Shown here: one piece after another, positions 1 through 6,065 of the stretch | How positions within the stretch are numbered: the first letter of the stretch is position 1 | Layout: each line of letters begins with the position of its first letter | DNA from: an uncultured Alphaproteobacteria bacterium | GTDB lineage: Bacteria; Pseudomonadota; Alphaproteobacteria; Caulobacterales; Parvularculaceae | DNA: 18,879 bases | NCBI GenBank assembly: GCA_937895955.1 | Contig: CALAZI010000016.1 | Location: 1-18,879 of the forward strand | Reading direction: 5' to 3' | Position numbers and translations under genes: made by a program | Notes under the pieces: generated by a model | The model's input: the letters and a program-made list of their open reading frames with translations, nothing else | Told to the model about the DNA's origin: nothing | The model's database searches: none

Positions 1-379
1 GCTTGTTCGAGTTGAAGCTGATATCCTGAAACACGTCGCGCAGCTTGGCGATGTTTGCTTCCTCGATCGCGTGCAGCGCCTTGTCGATCCGCTCGCCATT
101 GCCGGCCTCATGGCGGCGCTTGTAGAGCGTGGTGAAGTTGGCGCTCTCTGGCAGAATGAACTGCTCCGTCTTCATCATCTCGGCGATCAGCTTGGGCTCG
201 TCGCCATAGTCCTTTTTGTAGCCGTCATAATGATCCTGCCACACGTCGCTGATATATTTCAGGAACAGCATGGTCAGGACATAGTCCTTGTAGATGTCCG
301 CCGAGACCGTGCCCCGGAACGTGTCGCAGGCCGACCATACGGCCTTGTTGATGTCGTCCTGTTTGATGGCTTGGGTCAT
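1..379 (-). CDS. hsdM: Type I restriction-modification methyltransferase subunit HsdM, N-terminal part (cut by window edge)
   Basis: This is the beginning of the modification subunit of a type I restriction-modification system, which methylates adenine at the site chosen by HsdS. The visible 126 residues start MTQAIKQDDINKAVWSACDT and include DYVLTMLFLKYISD and NSNK at the edge, typical of the helical HsdM N-terminal domain (HsdM_N). The catalytic N6-MTase domain with its NPPF motif lies outside the window. The ATG at 379-377 follows the hsdS stop codon by 3 nt, with GAGG about 7 nt upstream, so the two genes are translationally linked. The family assignment is firm. Whether a restriction subunit (HsdR) follows cannot be seen. 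Confidence 0.93.
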   Translation of the reverse strand, partial: MTQAIKQDDINKAVWSACDTFRGTVSADIYKDYVLTMLFLKYISDVWQDHYDGYKKDYGDEPKLIAEMMKTEQFILPESANFTTLYKRRHEAGNGERIDKALHAIEEANIAKLRDVFQDISFNSNK

Positions 380-382
380 TGT

Positions 383-982
383 CTACCTCATGCGTCCGGT
401 CAGCAGATCCGCCGCAACGGAATCCAGTTGTTGTTGTCTGTTCGTGAGAAGGGCGTTCAGTTGCCGCTTCTCTTCAAGCGCCGCATTCCAGAGGTCTGCG
501 ATCATTCTTTGTTTGGACACGGATGGAACGCCGATTTCCAGGCCTTCCAGCACGCTGCGGCGAATATTGGGGATATGCGATCCTGTAGCAGACTGCCGAA
601 AATAATCCTGCGCCGGTCTCTGATTGATCTGCCAAGCGAGGAAATAAGGGTCGATTCTCGCCTTGTCCGATACCTTCAGAACGAAGAAGTGGGGCGAGCA
701 CACGGCCCGGTCGGGAACATTCCTGAGAGCAAGCGCGTAGTTGTTCGTTCCGCGGGCGGCAAAAAGAATGTCGCCGTCGCCAAGCCAGCTCACAGGCCGT
801 CTGCCGGGAAGCTCGACGCGCGGAACCCCGGCCCAATCGACCGAGGCGCCGTCGGCCACATCCCGCATCTGGACGAAGCTGACGTCGCCGGCGGGAAGCG
901 CATCCGCCGCTGTGCGAAGGGGAAAGCCGGCGGTGACCGATGCCAGCGTTCCGAGATTAAGTTTTAATGCATCAATCGTCAT
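383..982 (-). CDS. hsdS: Half-size type I restriction specificity subunit HsdS (single target-recognition domain)
   Basis: This 199-residue protein selects the DNA sequence for a type I methyltransferase or restriction complex. The target-recognition domain spans about residues 8-155, with family-typical stretches LGDGDILFAARGTNNYAL (68-85) and HFFVLKVSD (98-106), and SGSHIPNI-like SATGSHIPNIRRS (131-143). A C-terminal helix follows (about 158-198, ending LLTGRMR), the equivalent of a spacer coiled coil. Full HsdS proteins are about 400 residues with two such units, so this is a half subunit that presumably dimerises to read a palindromic-type bipartite site (inference). It lies upstream of hsdM rather than between hsdM and hsdR. 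I see no frameshift or leftover second half, so it looks like a true half-S gene rather than a truncation. Confidence 0.88.
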   Translation of the reverse strand: MTIDALKLNLGTLASVTAGFPLRTAADALPAGDVSFVQMRDVADGASVDWAGVPRVELPGRRPVSWLGDGDILFAARGTNNYALALRNVPDRAVCSPHFFVLKVSDKARIDPYFLAWQINQRPAQDYFRQSATGSHIPNIRRSVLEGLEIGVPSVSKQRMIADLWNAALEEKRQLNALLTNRQQQLDSVAADLLTGRMR

Positions 983-988
983 GATGCA
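968..988. promoter_or_regulatory. Inverted repeat overlapping the hsdS start codon, candidate operator
   Basis: TGCATCA (968-974) and TGATGCA (982-988) are perfect 7-bp inverted arms separated by 7 nt. The repeat covers the hsdS start codon and the expected transcription start. A related palindrome, GATGC-A-GCATC, lies just upstream of the -35 box at 1026-1036. Both are well placed for repressor binding. No regulator gene is adjacent. Confidence 0.4.
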
Positions 989-990
989 CG

Positions 991-1020
991 ATAATTAGGC
1001 GGCCAGCCGTAGTCTGTCAA
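991..1020 (-). promoter_or_regulatory. Sigma70-like promoter of hsdS-hsdM, probably giving a leaderless mRNA
   Basis: Reading the minus strand, a perfect -35 TTGACA (1020-1015) is followed after 18 nt by AATTAT (996-991), 4 of 6 to TATAAT. The hsdS ATG begins at 982, only 8 nt after the -10 box, so transcription should start at or just before the start codon. No Shine-Dalgarno sequence fits in between. The -35 match is strong, and the leaderless conclusion is inference from spacing. Confidence 0.65.
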
Positions 1021-1149
1021 GAGGCGATGCAGCATCAAGCTTGCTGCAAAAAATCCGGGCGATTGGGCGCGCGTTTGAGGTTTCGGCTCGCTGCCTCTTC
1101 CTTCGGTAGCGGCCTGGCCCAGCCAATCGCGGAGAAAGCTCCCAGCGAC

Positions 1150-1914
1150 CTACCTCTCCCACGCCATCCCGGCGATCCGCTGATCCTTGCTGAACGCCTC
1201 CGGCGCCATCGAAAATCTTCCCTCCCCGAATTCCTCAATCGCGTGGACGCCGGCAGCGTTGAACCAGAGTTTCCAGGATTGATGGCGTTTCGGTTTCTTC
1301 GCAGCGAGGCCGCGACAGTCGAGCAAGGCGCCGTTCATGCGGGTCTCCGGATCGCGCACGGAATGATAAAGGATGAGATCGACGCCCTCGCCTCGCGCCT
1401 TTTCTTCGAGCGCCTGGCAGCCGGAATAATCGTTCAACTCCGTCCACAGATCACTTGCTGCGTTGAATGGCGCTGATGTCAGATCGATCGCCGACTTTGT
1501 CGCGAGAGGCACATCAAACAGCGTGTACTCATTGGGGTTCGCCGGAAAGGGCGTCGCGGCTGAGTCCGCGTAGAAGAGGAGGATATGAAACGCCGTCTCG
1601 ATGACCGCGGTCTGCGGCGCAGCGGAGGCGTAGAAAACGCCCGGCGTCTTGCCGGCCCTTCGAAACCGCGAGCCTTTGGGATAGAGCCCGTAACGGAACG
1701 GCGTCATGTAAAGATAGTGAAGGCCTTCGCATTCAGGCGGCGCTGGCGGCTTCGTTTCTTCAAGGATGTCTTCAAGGAGGCGCTGCTCTTCGAGCGTATC
1801 GACGAGGGCGAGCGTCGAGACGAGGTGTTGCGCCTCGACGCAGCGCCAGAAGACGCCCTTGAACGGCCTTCGGTCAGATCGGAGCGCGTCGTGCGTCCAG
1901 ATAGGCAAGGCCAT
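1150..1914 (-). CDS. RES-domain toxin (NAD+-degrading) of a Xre-RES toxin-antitoxin module
   Basis: RES toxins arrest growth by degrading NAD+, and their Xre partners neutralise them. The 254 residues match the longer RES subgroup: an N-terminal stretch FWRCVEAQH...LVDTLEEQ (22-44), the core TPFRYGLYPKGSRFRRAGKT (71-90), GVFYAS...TAVIETAFH (92-110) and YHSVRDP (183-189). Likely active-site residues are R83 or R85, Y95, E106 and S185, in the order Arg-Tyr-Glu-Ser seen in characterised RES toxins. The ATG at 1914 lies 41 nt inside the antitoxin gene, so translation is probably coupled. Because FWRCVEAQH already belongs to the conserved domain, a start at or near this ATG is required. All key residues are present, so the toxin is predicted to be active. 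Confidence 0.9.
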   Translation of the reverse strand: MALPIWTHDALRSDRRPFKGVFWRCVEAQHLVSTLALVDTLEEQRLLEDILEETKPPAPPECEGLHYLYMTPFRYGLYPKGSRFRRAGKTPGVFYASAAPQTAVIETAFHILLFYADSAATPFPANPNEYTLFDVPLATKSAIDLTSAPFNAASDLWTELNDYSGCQALEEKARGEGVDLILYHSVRDPETRMNGALLDCRGLAAKKPKRHQSWKLWFNAAGVHAIEEFGEGRFSMAPEAFSKDQRIAGMAWER

Positions 1915-2260
1915 TGGTCAATCCGGAAACGGTTTGAATGAGATCGGCCGGGGCGCCGCCAAGGGCGGCGTTCTCACCGCGCAGCCACGCTGTCCTCACA
2001 GCATTGTCGCCGCCGGCGATCGCATCGAGCGACCGGAAAAACCGCACCAGCAACGCCGCAAGCTCGTAAGACTTATCTTTCATCCCAAGGACATAGTCGC
2101 CCTTGCGCATCCGGCTCATGGTCGCGGGCGAGACGCCGATGATAGAGGCGAGCTCCGCCGAGGTGAGACCGAGCGCGTCGCCGGCGCGAACGACCGCCTT
2201 GGTCAGGACGCGCGCCTTTTCGGGGGCATTGTTGGTCGCCAACTGAGGAGCGAGCGCCAT
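1874..2260 (-). CDS. Xre/MbcA/ParS-family antitoxin paired with the RES toxin
   Basis: This 128-residue protein is the cognate antitoxin and autorepressor of the downstream RES toxin. A helix-turn-helix lies at about residues 33-55 (SAELASIIGVSPATMSRMRK). A C-terminal toxin-binding domain spans about 72-128 (RFFRSLDAIAGGDNAVRTAWLRG...), matching the MbcA/ParS/Xre antitoxin family. The open frame continues upstream, but I chose the ATG at 2260-2258 because AGGAAAGG stands about 8 nt before it and the upstream residues look non-protein-like. Its 3' end overlaps the toxin start by 41 nt. A promoter and palindrome immediately upstream suggest autoregulation, as is known for the family. Confidence 0.88.
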   Translation of the reverse strand: MALAPQLATNNAPEKARVLTKAVVRAGDALGLTSAELASIIGVSPATMSRMRKGDYVLGMKDKSYELAALLVRFFRSLDAIAGGDNAVRTAWLRGENAALGGAPADLIQTVSGLTNGLAYLDARRAPI

Positions 2261-2285
2261 GGATAGAGCCTTTCCTGTGGAAGAA

Positions 2286-2314
2286 GATATAGATGTACTT
2301 TCCCAAGAAATCAA
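2286..2314 (-). promoter_or_regulatory. Putative promoter of the Xre-RES operon
   Basis: On the minus strand TTGATT (2314-2309) and TATATC (2291-2286) are separated by 17 nt, each matching 4 of 6 positions of the sigma70 consensus. Transcription would start about 20 nt before the antitoxin ATG, leaving room for the AGGAAAGG ribosome-binding site. A palindrome abuts the -35 box. Confidence 0.5.
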
Positions 2315-2327
2315 CTGGCCAGGCCAG
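2315..2327. promoter_or_regulatory. Palindrome next to the TA promoter, candidate antitoxin operator
   Basis: CTGGCC-A-GGCCAG is a perfect 13-bp palindrome (6-bp arms, 1-nt centre) directly upstream of the proposed -35 box. Xre-type antitoxins commonly repress their own operon by binding such sites. The role here is inferred from position only. Confidence 0.42.
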
Positions 2328-2516
2328 CCGGGCGCTCTGGGCACGGCCCTGTCGGATATGAGTAAGTAAAAACAATGGGTTGAATACCTCGCGCCGAAAT
2401 TGGCGCCGGTTGGCGGGTCCGGCCGTCGGCCTATGACATTGAGACAAATCCAGCGCAAAAACGCTGATAAGGCGGCCTTCGCGCCATTTATTGCCCAGAA
2501 CACGGCAGTCGTCGCC

Positions 2517-4478
2517 TCACCGCCCCAGTCCCCGCTCTATTCCGATATCCCAGGCAACGCCGCCGCGGCGGAGAACCGCGGAGATTTCGAGGCCGCGCCG
2601 GGCCTCAATCGCCTCGCGCCAGGGAAGGAGCGTGAACTCTTTCGAGCGTTCGACCAGCGCGTAACGCCCGGAGGCGAGATCGAAGGGGCGGAGATAAACG
2701 CCGGAGAAGCGCTCGCCCTCGACCGGCTCGATGAAGGATTTACCGAGGCGTTTTTCGAGCCGTGCACCTTCCCTAGCGACCGCGTCGCGTTGCAGAGACG
2801 CGAGTGCGCGACGGTCAACCCGAAAGGCGCCGTCCGCGTCTTCGGCGAGGCCTTGCGCCAGGAGCCAGCGCCGCCGCGCGCCGAGCGCGTCTTTCAGCTC
2901 AGCGCCAAAGCCGTGGCCTGTCGCTTCGATCGAACGTTTTCCGTCAAGCGCATCATCGAGGAATGTCGCCCCCGGCGCGCTTTGCAATTGTTCAAGCGTC
3001 ACGAAGGAGAGAACACGGACATTCGCCGCGCCCTTCCCGCTTTCGAACTCGGCGGCGCGTTTCAGATAATCCTCTGGCACGCGCCAGGAGCCGTCCGGTT
3101 CGCGCTCGACGATGCCGGCTCGGCGCAACGCTTCGAGCCGCCGCTTGTGCGCGAGTCGGTATTCGGGCGTCGATCGCGGGTCGGCGCGTTCTTGCAACGC
3201 GTCCGAATATACGCCGCCATTTCGCTCCGCGATCGCGGCGATGACGTGATCGGATTTGCGGGCCGCGCCTGCTTCTCGCCGGATCTCAACGATTGCCTCA
3301 TTCGGCGGCGTAAAAGAATCGCCCGAAACAACCGCGACATGCCATTGCTTGCCGTCGGCGCCGTCGATCGCGAGGAAGCGCTTCTCATGGGCGTCGTCCG
3401 ACGCGCCTGAGCCGGCGACGCGGCCGATCAAAACCGGCGGCGCAACTTCCGCCGCATAATCGCGCATCGCCGCCGGCGAGAAGCGGGTCCCGAGCGCCTG
3501 TCCCATGGAGCGGATGATGTCGCCGCGCCGGCCCATGTCGCGCAAGGTATCTTCATGGCGCGGCGACAATCGCCAGCCATCGGACGCGCGCGTCGCGAGC
3601 CCCATGGTTTCAAGGGTTTTGAGGCGCGCGTTCAGGAGCTTCGTGCGGAAGCGCTCATAGATCGTGCGCGGCTGCTTCAGATCGATGACGCCGCCTACCG
3701 CCAGTTCCTCGAGCTCGCGATCGATCGAGGTGAAGCGGTCTTTGCCCGCCTCCAGGAGGCGCGCCCTGGCGATGTCAAGATCGCTGCGGTCTCCCAGCTC
3801 CAGGGTCGCGAGTTCCTCCGCGCGCCGCCTGAACCCTTGCGTGATGTAATTGCGGGCGATGACGAGATTCTCTCCGTCATCGGCGCATCCCCGCAGGACG
3901 ATATGGATATGCGGGTGATCGGTATCGTGGTGATTGACGGCGACCCAGTCGAGTTTCGTTCCCAAATCGCGTTCCGCCGCCGCCATGACGCCGCGCGTGA
4001 ATTTGTTGAGGTCCTCAAGCTCGCCGGCATCCTCCGGCGACACGATGATCCGGAACTGATGACGGTCGCTCTTCCCTTCTTCCAGGAACGCCGCGTCATC
4101 GACGCCGTCGCGCTGCGGCCCGTAGAGTTTGCCCGGCGTACCGTCCTTCTGCGCGCCGTCGCGCTGGATATAGCGAAGATGCGCGCGGGCTTTCGGGATG
4201 CCGTTCTTGCCCAAGCGCACCGAGCGGATTTTGACGGCGACGCGGCGCGCGCGAAATTTCGCGAAGGGGTGAGCCTTCATCGAGAGAGCGGCGGCGATCC
4301 CGGCGCCGCGCCCGATATGCGACAGCGAATAGCCTCGCCCCGAGCGCTTAGCGAGCGCGCCGGGCCGAGCCTTCTCCATCGCGGCCGCGAGCTTGGCCGC
4401 ATAGCGCTTTGCTGAACGCCCGCCCGCTGAGCGGATGCGGCCGAGTCGCGGGCGGAAATCGTCGTCGGCGCCGCTCAT
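2517..4478 (-). CDS. VirD2/MOBP-type relaxase with DUF3363 domain
   Basis: Relaxases nick DNA at oriT and pilot the strand during conjugation. With the ATG at 4478 the protein has 653 residues. It opens with FRPRLGRIRSAGG (8-20), a conserved start of this family. The catalytic region has a candidate nucleophile Tyr103 in AHLRYIQRDG (99-108) and the metal-binding three-His motif in HHDTDHPHIHIVLRG (183-197). The long C-terminal half is the DUF3363 region and ends GIERGLGR. I chose M at 4478 because upstream residues are low-quality and would reach into traF, though ATGs at 4517 and 4523 remain possible. No clear Shine-Dalgarno precedes any of them. The frame is intact, so the relaxase should be functional. 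In related alphaproteobacterial ICEs a TraG/Trb block follows, but here the TA module follows. Confidence 0.88.
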   Translation of the reverse strand: MSGADDDFRPRLGRIRSAGGRSAKRYAAKLAAAMEKARPGALAKRSGRGYSLSHIGRGAGIAAALSMKAHPFAKFRARRVAVKIRSVRLGKNGIPKARAHLRYIQRDGAQKDGTPGKLYGPQRDGVDDAAFLEEGKSDRHQFRIIVSPEDAGELEDLNKFTRGVMAAAERDLGTKLDWVAVNHHDTDHPHIHIVLRGCADDGENLVIARNYITQGFRRRAEELATLELGDRSDLDIARARLLEAGKDRFTSIDRELEELAVGGVIDLKQPRTIYERFRTKLLNARLKTLETMGLATRASDGWRLSPRHEDTLRDMGRRGDIIRSMGQALGTRFSPAAMRDYAAEVAPPVLIGRVAGSGASDDAHEKRFLAIDGADGKQWHVAVVSGDSFTPPNEAIVEIRREAGAARKSDHVIAAIAERNGGVYSDALQERADPRSTPEYRLAHKRRLEALRRAGIVEREPDGSWRVPEDYLKRAAEFESGKGAANVRVLSFVTLEQLQSAPGATFLDDALDGKRSIEATGHGFGAELKDALGARRRWLLAQGLAEDADGAFRVDRRALASLQRDAVAREGARLEKRLGKSFIEPVEGERFSGVYLRPFDLASGRYALVERSKEFTLLPWREAIEARRGLEISAVLRRGGVAWDIGIERGLGR

Positions 4479-4543
4479 AAAGCGATGCGCATCGATGCAC
4501 AGGACGCGGTCGGCCATGTGCATGGAAATGAGACGTGCAGACT

Positions 4544-4590
4544 GGCTTTGCACATGACTATGTGCAGAGCCCTTAATCTTGCCATCCTCC
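4544..4590. other. Candidate oriT: strong inverted repeat next to a nic-like CATCCT
   Basis: The traF-relaxase intergenic region (4479-4611) contains GGCTTTGCACAT (4544-4555), a 4-nt loop GACT, and ATGTGCAGAGCC (4560-4571). The arms are complementary at 11 of 12 positions and the odd pair is a G-U wobble. Eleven nucleotides on, at 4583-4590, is CATCCTCC, close to the YATCCTGY nick consensus of MOBP relaxases. An inverted repeat followed by a nic site about 8-10 nt away, beside the relaxase gene, is the RP4-like arrangement. There is no T-run on either side, so it is not a standard terminator. The oriT role is inference. Confidence 0.4.
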
Positions 4591-4611
4591 GCCTGCCTCC
4601 TATCTCGTCCA

Positions 4612-5127
4612 TCACCGCTCGCTCTCCAAGACCCAAAGCGGAACCGCGACGCTGATAACATCATCGAAATGGGTCGCCCCGAAATACCGTCCGTCGAGGG
4701 AGTTTTTCGGGTCGTTCAGAAGAAAACTCTCATTCGCCGACAGCGAAAAGCAGCCGACCCAAGCGGGGAGAATGCGGCCCGCAGAATCGACCGGAAGGGC
4801 GTCGGCGACACGAATACCGTCGATGAATATTCCCTCCCCTTTCCGGCAAATCTTCGCGCCGGGAAGCGCGGCGACGCGTTTCAGGAGCGGGATGTTTTCG
4901 GGGAGATAACCCCGCTCGGCGATGAGAATTTCAACGTCTCGATTGGGCTGGACCAGTACGTAATCGCGAATTTCCGGTGCGCGCATCTCAATTCGATAGA
5001 GCCCGATCGGAGCGCTCGCCGAGGCGTTCCAGACGAGGCGCGGCGTGAATTGGGTGACGCTCGCAAGCCCCAGCGCCGCAATAGAAACGCCGCTTAGCGC
5101 GAACGCCAGGAGACGCCGCCGCCGCAT
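4612..5127 (-). CDS. traF: TraF-like S26 family signal peptidase (conjugal pilin maturation)
   Basis: Conjugative TraF peptidases process pilin in the inner membrane or periplasm. The 171-residue protein has an N-terminal basic stretch and a membrane segment (about 5-25). The family motif NASASAPIGLYRI (34-46) contains the likely nucleophile Ser38, and LLKRVAALPG (81-90) contains the general-base Lys83. The C-terminal part carries GRYFGATHFDDVISVAVPLW. The ATG at 5127 overlaps the TGA of the upstream AlpA-type gene as TGATG; a GTG one codon earlier is also possible. Coupling to the AlpA gene and placement before the relaxase match the order in alphaproteobacterial ICEs, except that the usual DUF2840, ParA and RepA genes are missing between them. 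Confidence 0.9.
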   Translation of the reverse strand: MRRRRLLAFALSGVSIAALGLASVTQFTPRLVWNASASAPIGLYRIEMRAPEIRDYVLVQPNRDVEILIAERGYLPENIPLLKRVAALPGAKICRKGEGIFIDGIRVADALPVDSAGRILPAWVGCFSLSANESFLLNDPKNSLDGRYFGATHFDDVISVAVPLWVLESER

Positions 5128-5387
5128 CACGAATTATCCTTGTCCGACCGAGACCGGTAGCGCCGATCGTTTGACCACTCCTCAAGATCCTCGATGTGAT
5201 AGACGACGCGCCCGCCATGTTTGCGATAGGGCGGTCCCTTGCCGGTAACGCGGAAATTCTCGAGGGCGCGACGGGTGATCCGGAGGTAGTCCGCCGCCTC
5301 GTCGGGGTGCAGGAAGGGGGTCTCTCCAAGACTCTCCTGCTCAGGCCGTTCTTCGCTTCCTGAATGTTTTGCGACCATGGACTTCAT
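5127..5387 (-). CDS. AlpA/MerR-type helix-turn-helix DNA-binding protein
   Basis: This 86-residue protein has an excisionase/AlpA-like winged HTH at about residues 25-72: FLHPDEAADYLRITRRALENF followed by the wing GKGPPYRKHGGRVVYHIEDLEEW. Such proteins sit at the head of the replication/relaxase block of alphaproteobacterial ICEs, where they are thought to regulate transfer or excision genes. AGGAGG ends only 2 nt before the ATG at 5387 but 11 nt before a second ATG at 5378, so either start is possible. The stop codon overlaps the traF start (TGATG), showing co-transcription. The gene is divergent from the Xre regulator, so the shared 294-bp spacer probably holds the control region for both. 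Its specific targets are unknown. Confidence 0.82.
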   Translation of the reverse strand: MKSMVAKHSGSEERPEQESLGETPFLHPDEAADYLRITRRALENFRVTGKGPPYRKHGGRVVYHIEDLEEWSNDRRYRSRSDKDNS

Positions 5388-5501
5388 CGCCTCCTCGGAT
5401 TATCGCGCCCCACGCTGAAACGAGCGCAAACGCGTTCGAACGCCGACCGCATCTTGGCGCCGGGAATCTGAATCCGGGAGCGGATCGCTATTCAAAAACA
5501 G

Positions 5502-5570
5502 GGGGTCATTATTCTAATTTTGAGGGGTCTTATTCCGCCTGCGAATAATTTATTCGCCTGCTGAATAATT
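5502..5570. promoter_or_regulatory. Tandem operator array of TTATTC/GAATAA boxes between the divergent AlpA and Xre genes
   Basis: TTATTC occurs at 5509-5514, 5530-5535 and 5550-5555, about 20-21 bp apart (two helical turns). The last two are each followed after 7 nt by GAATAA (5543-5548 and 5563-5568), making two inverted-repeat units. Their abutting halves also form a 17-bp palindrome, GCGAATAA-T-TTATTCGC (5541-5557). The first two boxes are preceded by GGGGTC (5502-5507 and 5524-5529). The AT-rich array contrasts with the surrounding GC-rich DNA and overlaps the promoter reading toward the Xre gene. It is most simply an array of regulator binding sites. Confidence 0.65.
5520..5549 (+). promoter_or_regulatory. 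Putative promoter of the Xre regulator gene
   Basis: TTGAGG (5520-5525) and AATAAT (5544-5549, 5 of 6 to TATAAT) are 18 nt apart. The promoter is buried in the TTATTC operator array, so bound regulator would block RNA polymerase. The leader to the ATG at 5682 would be about 125 nt. Confidence 0.45.
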
Positions 5571-5681
5571 CTCCGAAAAAGAGAAAAATTCGCGTATCCG
5601 GTGTGGCAAGCCGCGACGGTTTTTCTTGCGCCCGCTCGTTTTCGAGATCAGACTTTAAGGCGTCATTGGGAGCAGTTTTCG

Positions 5682-6065
5682 ATGCTCGAATTCGGGGCGC
5701 TGTTGCGGGTCTATCGGGCCCTTCGCCATCTCAGCCAGGAAGAAATGGCCGAGCTGTTGTTCGTCAGCCAGCCCGTTTATTCGCGGATGGAAGCGGGCAA
5801 AAAAGCGATCTCGATGAGGATACTGCAGCGCGTCGCCGACCGGGCTGGCTATCGGATCGAGACGCTTGTTCTCGCGCATCTCCTGCTCGACGAAAATCTC
5901 GAAGCGATCGAGAATGGCCCGCGCGACGGCGCTGCAGAAGCGCTGCTCGCGATCGCCGCGGAGTATCGGCGCCGGTGTCCGCCGGGCATCAAGGACAGCG
6001 CCGCGCTCGGGGTTCTCATCGGCGCGACGCCGCACCTCAAAGTCATCACGGACGATAGCGCATGA
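5682..6065 (+). CDS. Xre-family helix-turn-helix transcriptional regulator
   Basis: The 127-residue protein has an N-terminal HTH_3 domain at about residues 4-60: LLRVYRALRHLSQEEMAELL followed by the recognition helix region SQPVYSRMEAGKKAIS. The C-terminal half (about 62-127) is helical and then turns into a short tail, without a domain I recognise. The ATG at 5682 is chosen because GGGAG stands 9 nt before it and the HTH begins directly after; an open frame upstream reads poorly. The stop overlaps the next gene as ATGA. The operator array upstream suggests that the protein represses itself and perhaps the divergent AlpA-traF-relaxase operon, which would make it a control switch for transfer (inference). 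Confidence 0.8.
   Translation: MLEFGALLRVYRALRHLSQEEMAELLFVSQPVYSRMEAGKKAISMRILQRVADRAGYRIETLVLAHLLLDENLEAIENGPRDGAAEALLAIAAEYRRRCPPGIKDSAALGVLIGATPHLKVITDDSA

Noticed and set aside
71..967. A 298-residue plus-strand open frame
   Set aside because: It is antisense to hsdM and hsdS, whose products are clearly recognisable, and has no supported start.
1026..1052. Hairpin GCAGCA/TGCTGC near an A-tract, possible terminator of the RES gene
   Set aside because: On the minus strand the T-run comes before the stem rather than after it, so it does not work as an intrinsic terminator in either direction.
2261..2503. N-terminal extension of the Xre antitoxin up to 2503
   Set aside because: The extension covers the promoter, palindrome and Shine-Dalgarno and does not look like a conserved domain; the ATG at 2260 fits the family.
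2400..4415. Long plus-strand frames (2400-3410 and 3555-4415)
   Set aside because: Both are antisense to the relaxase gene and carry compositionally odd, Arg/Ala-rich translations.
4479..4664. Extension of the relaxase start to 4664
   Set aside because: It would overlap the end of traF and the strong inverted repeat, and the conserved family N-terminus begins at the ATG at 4478.
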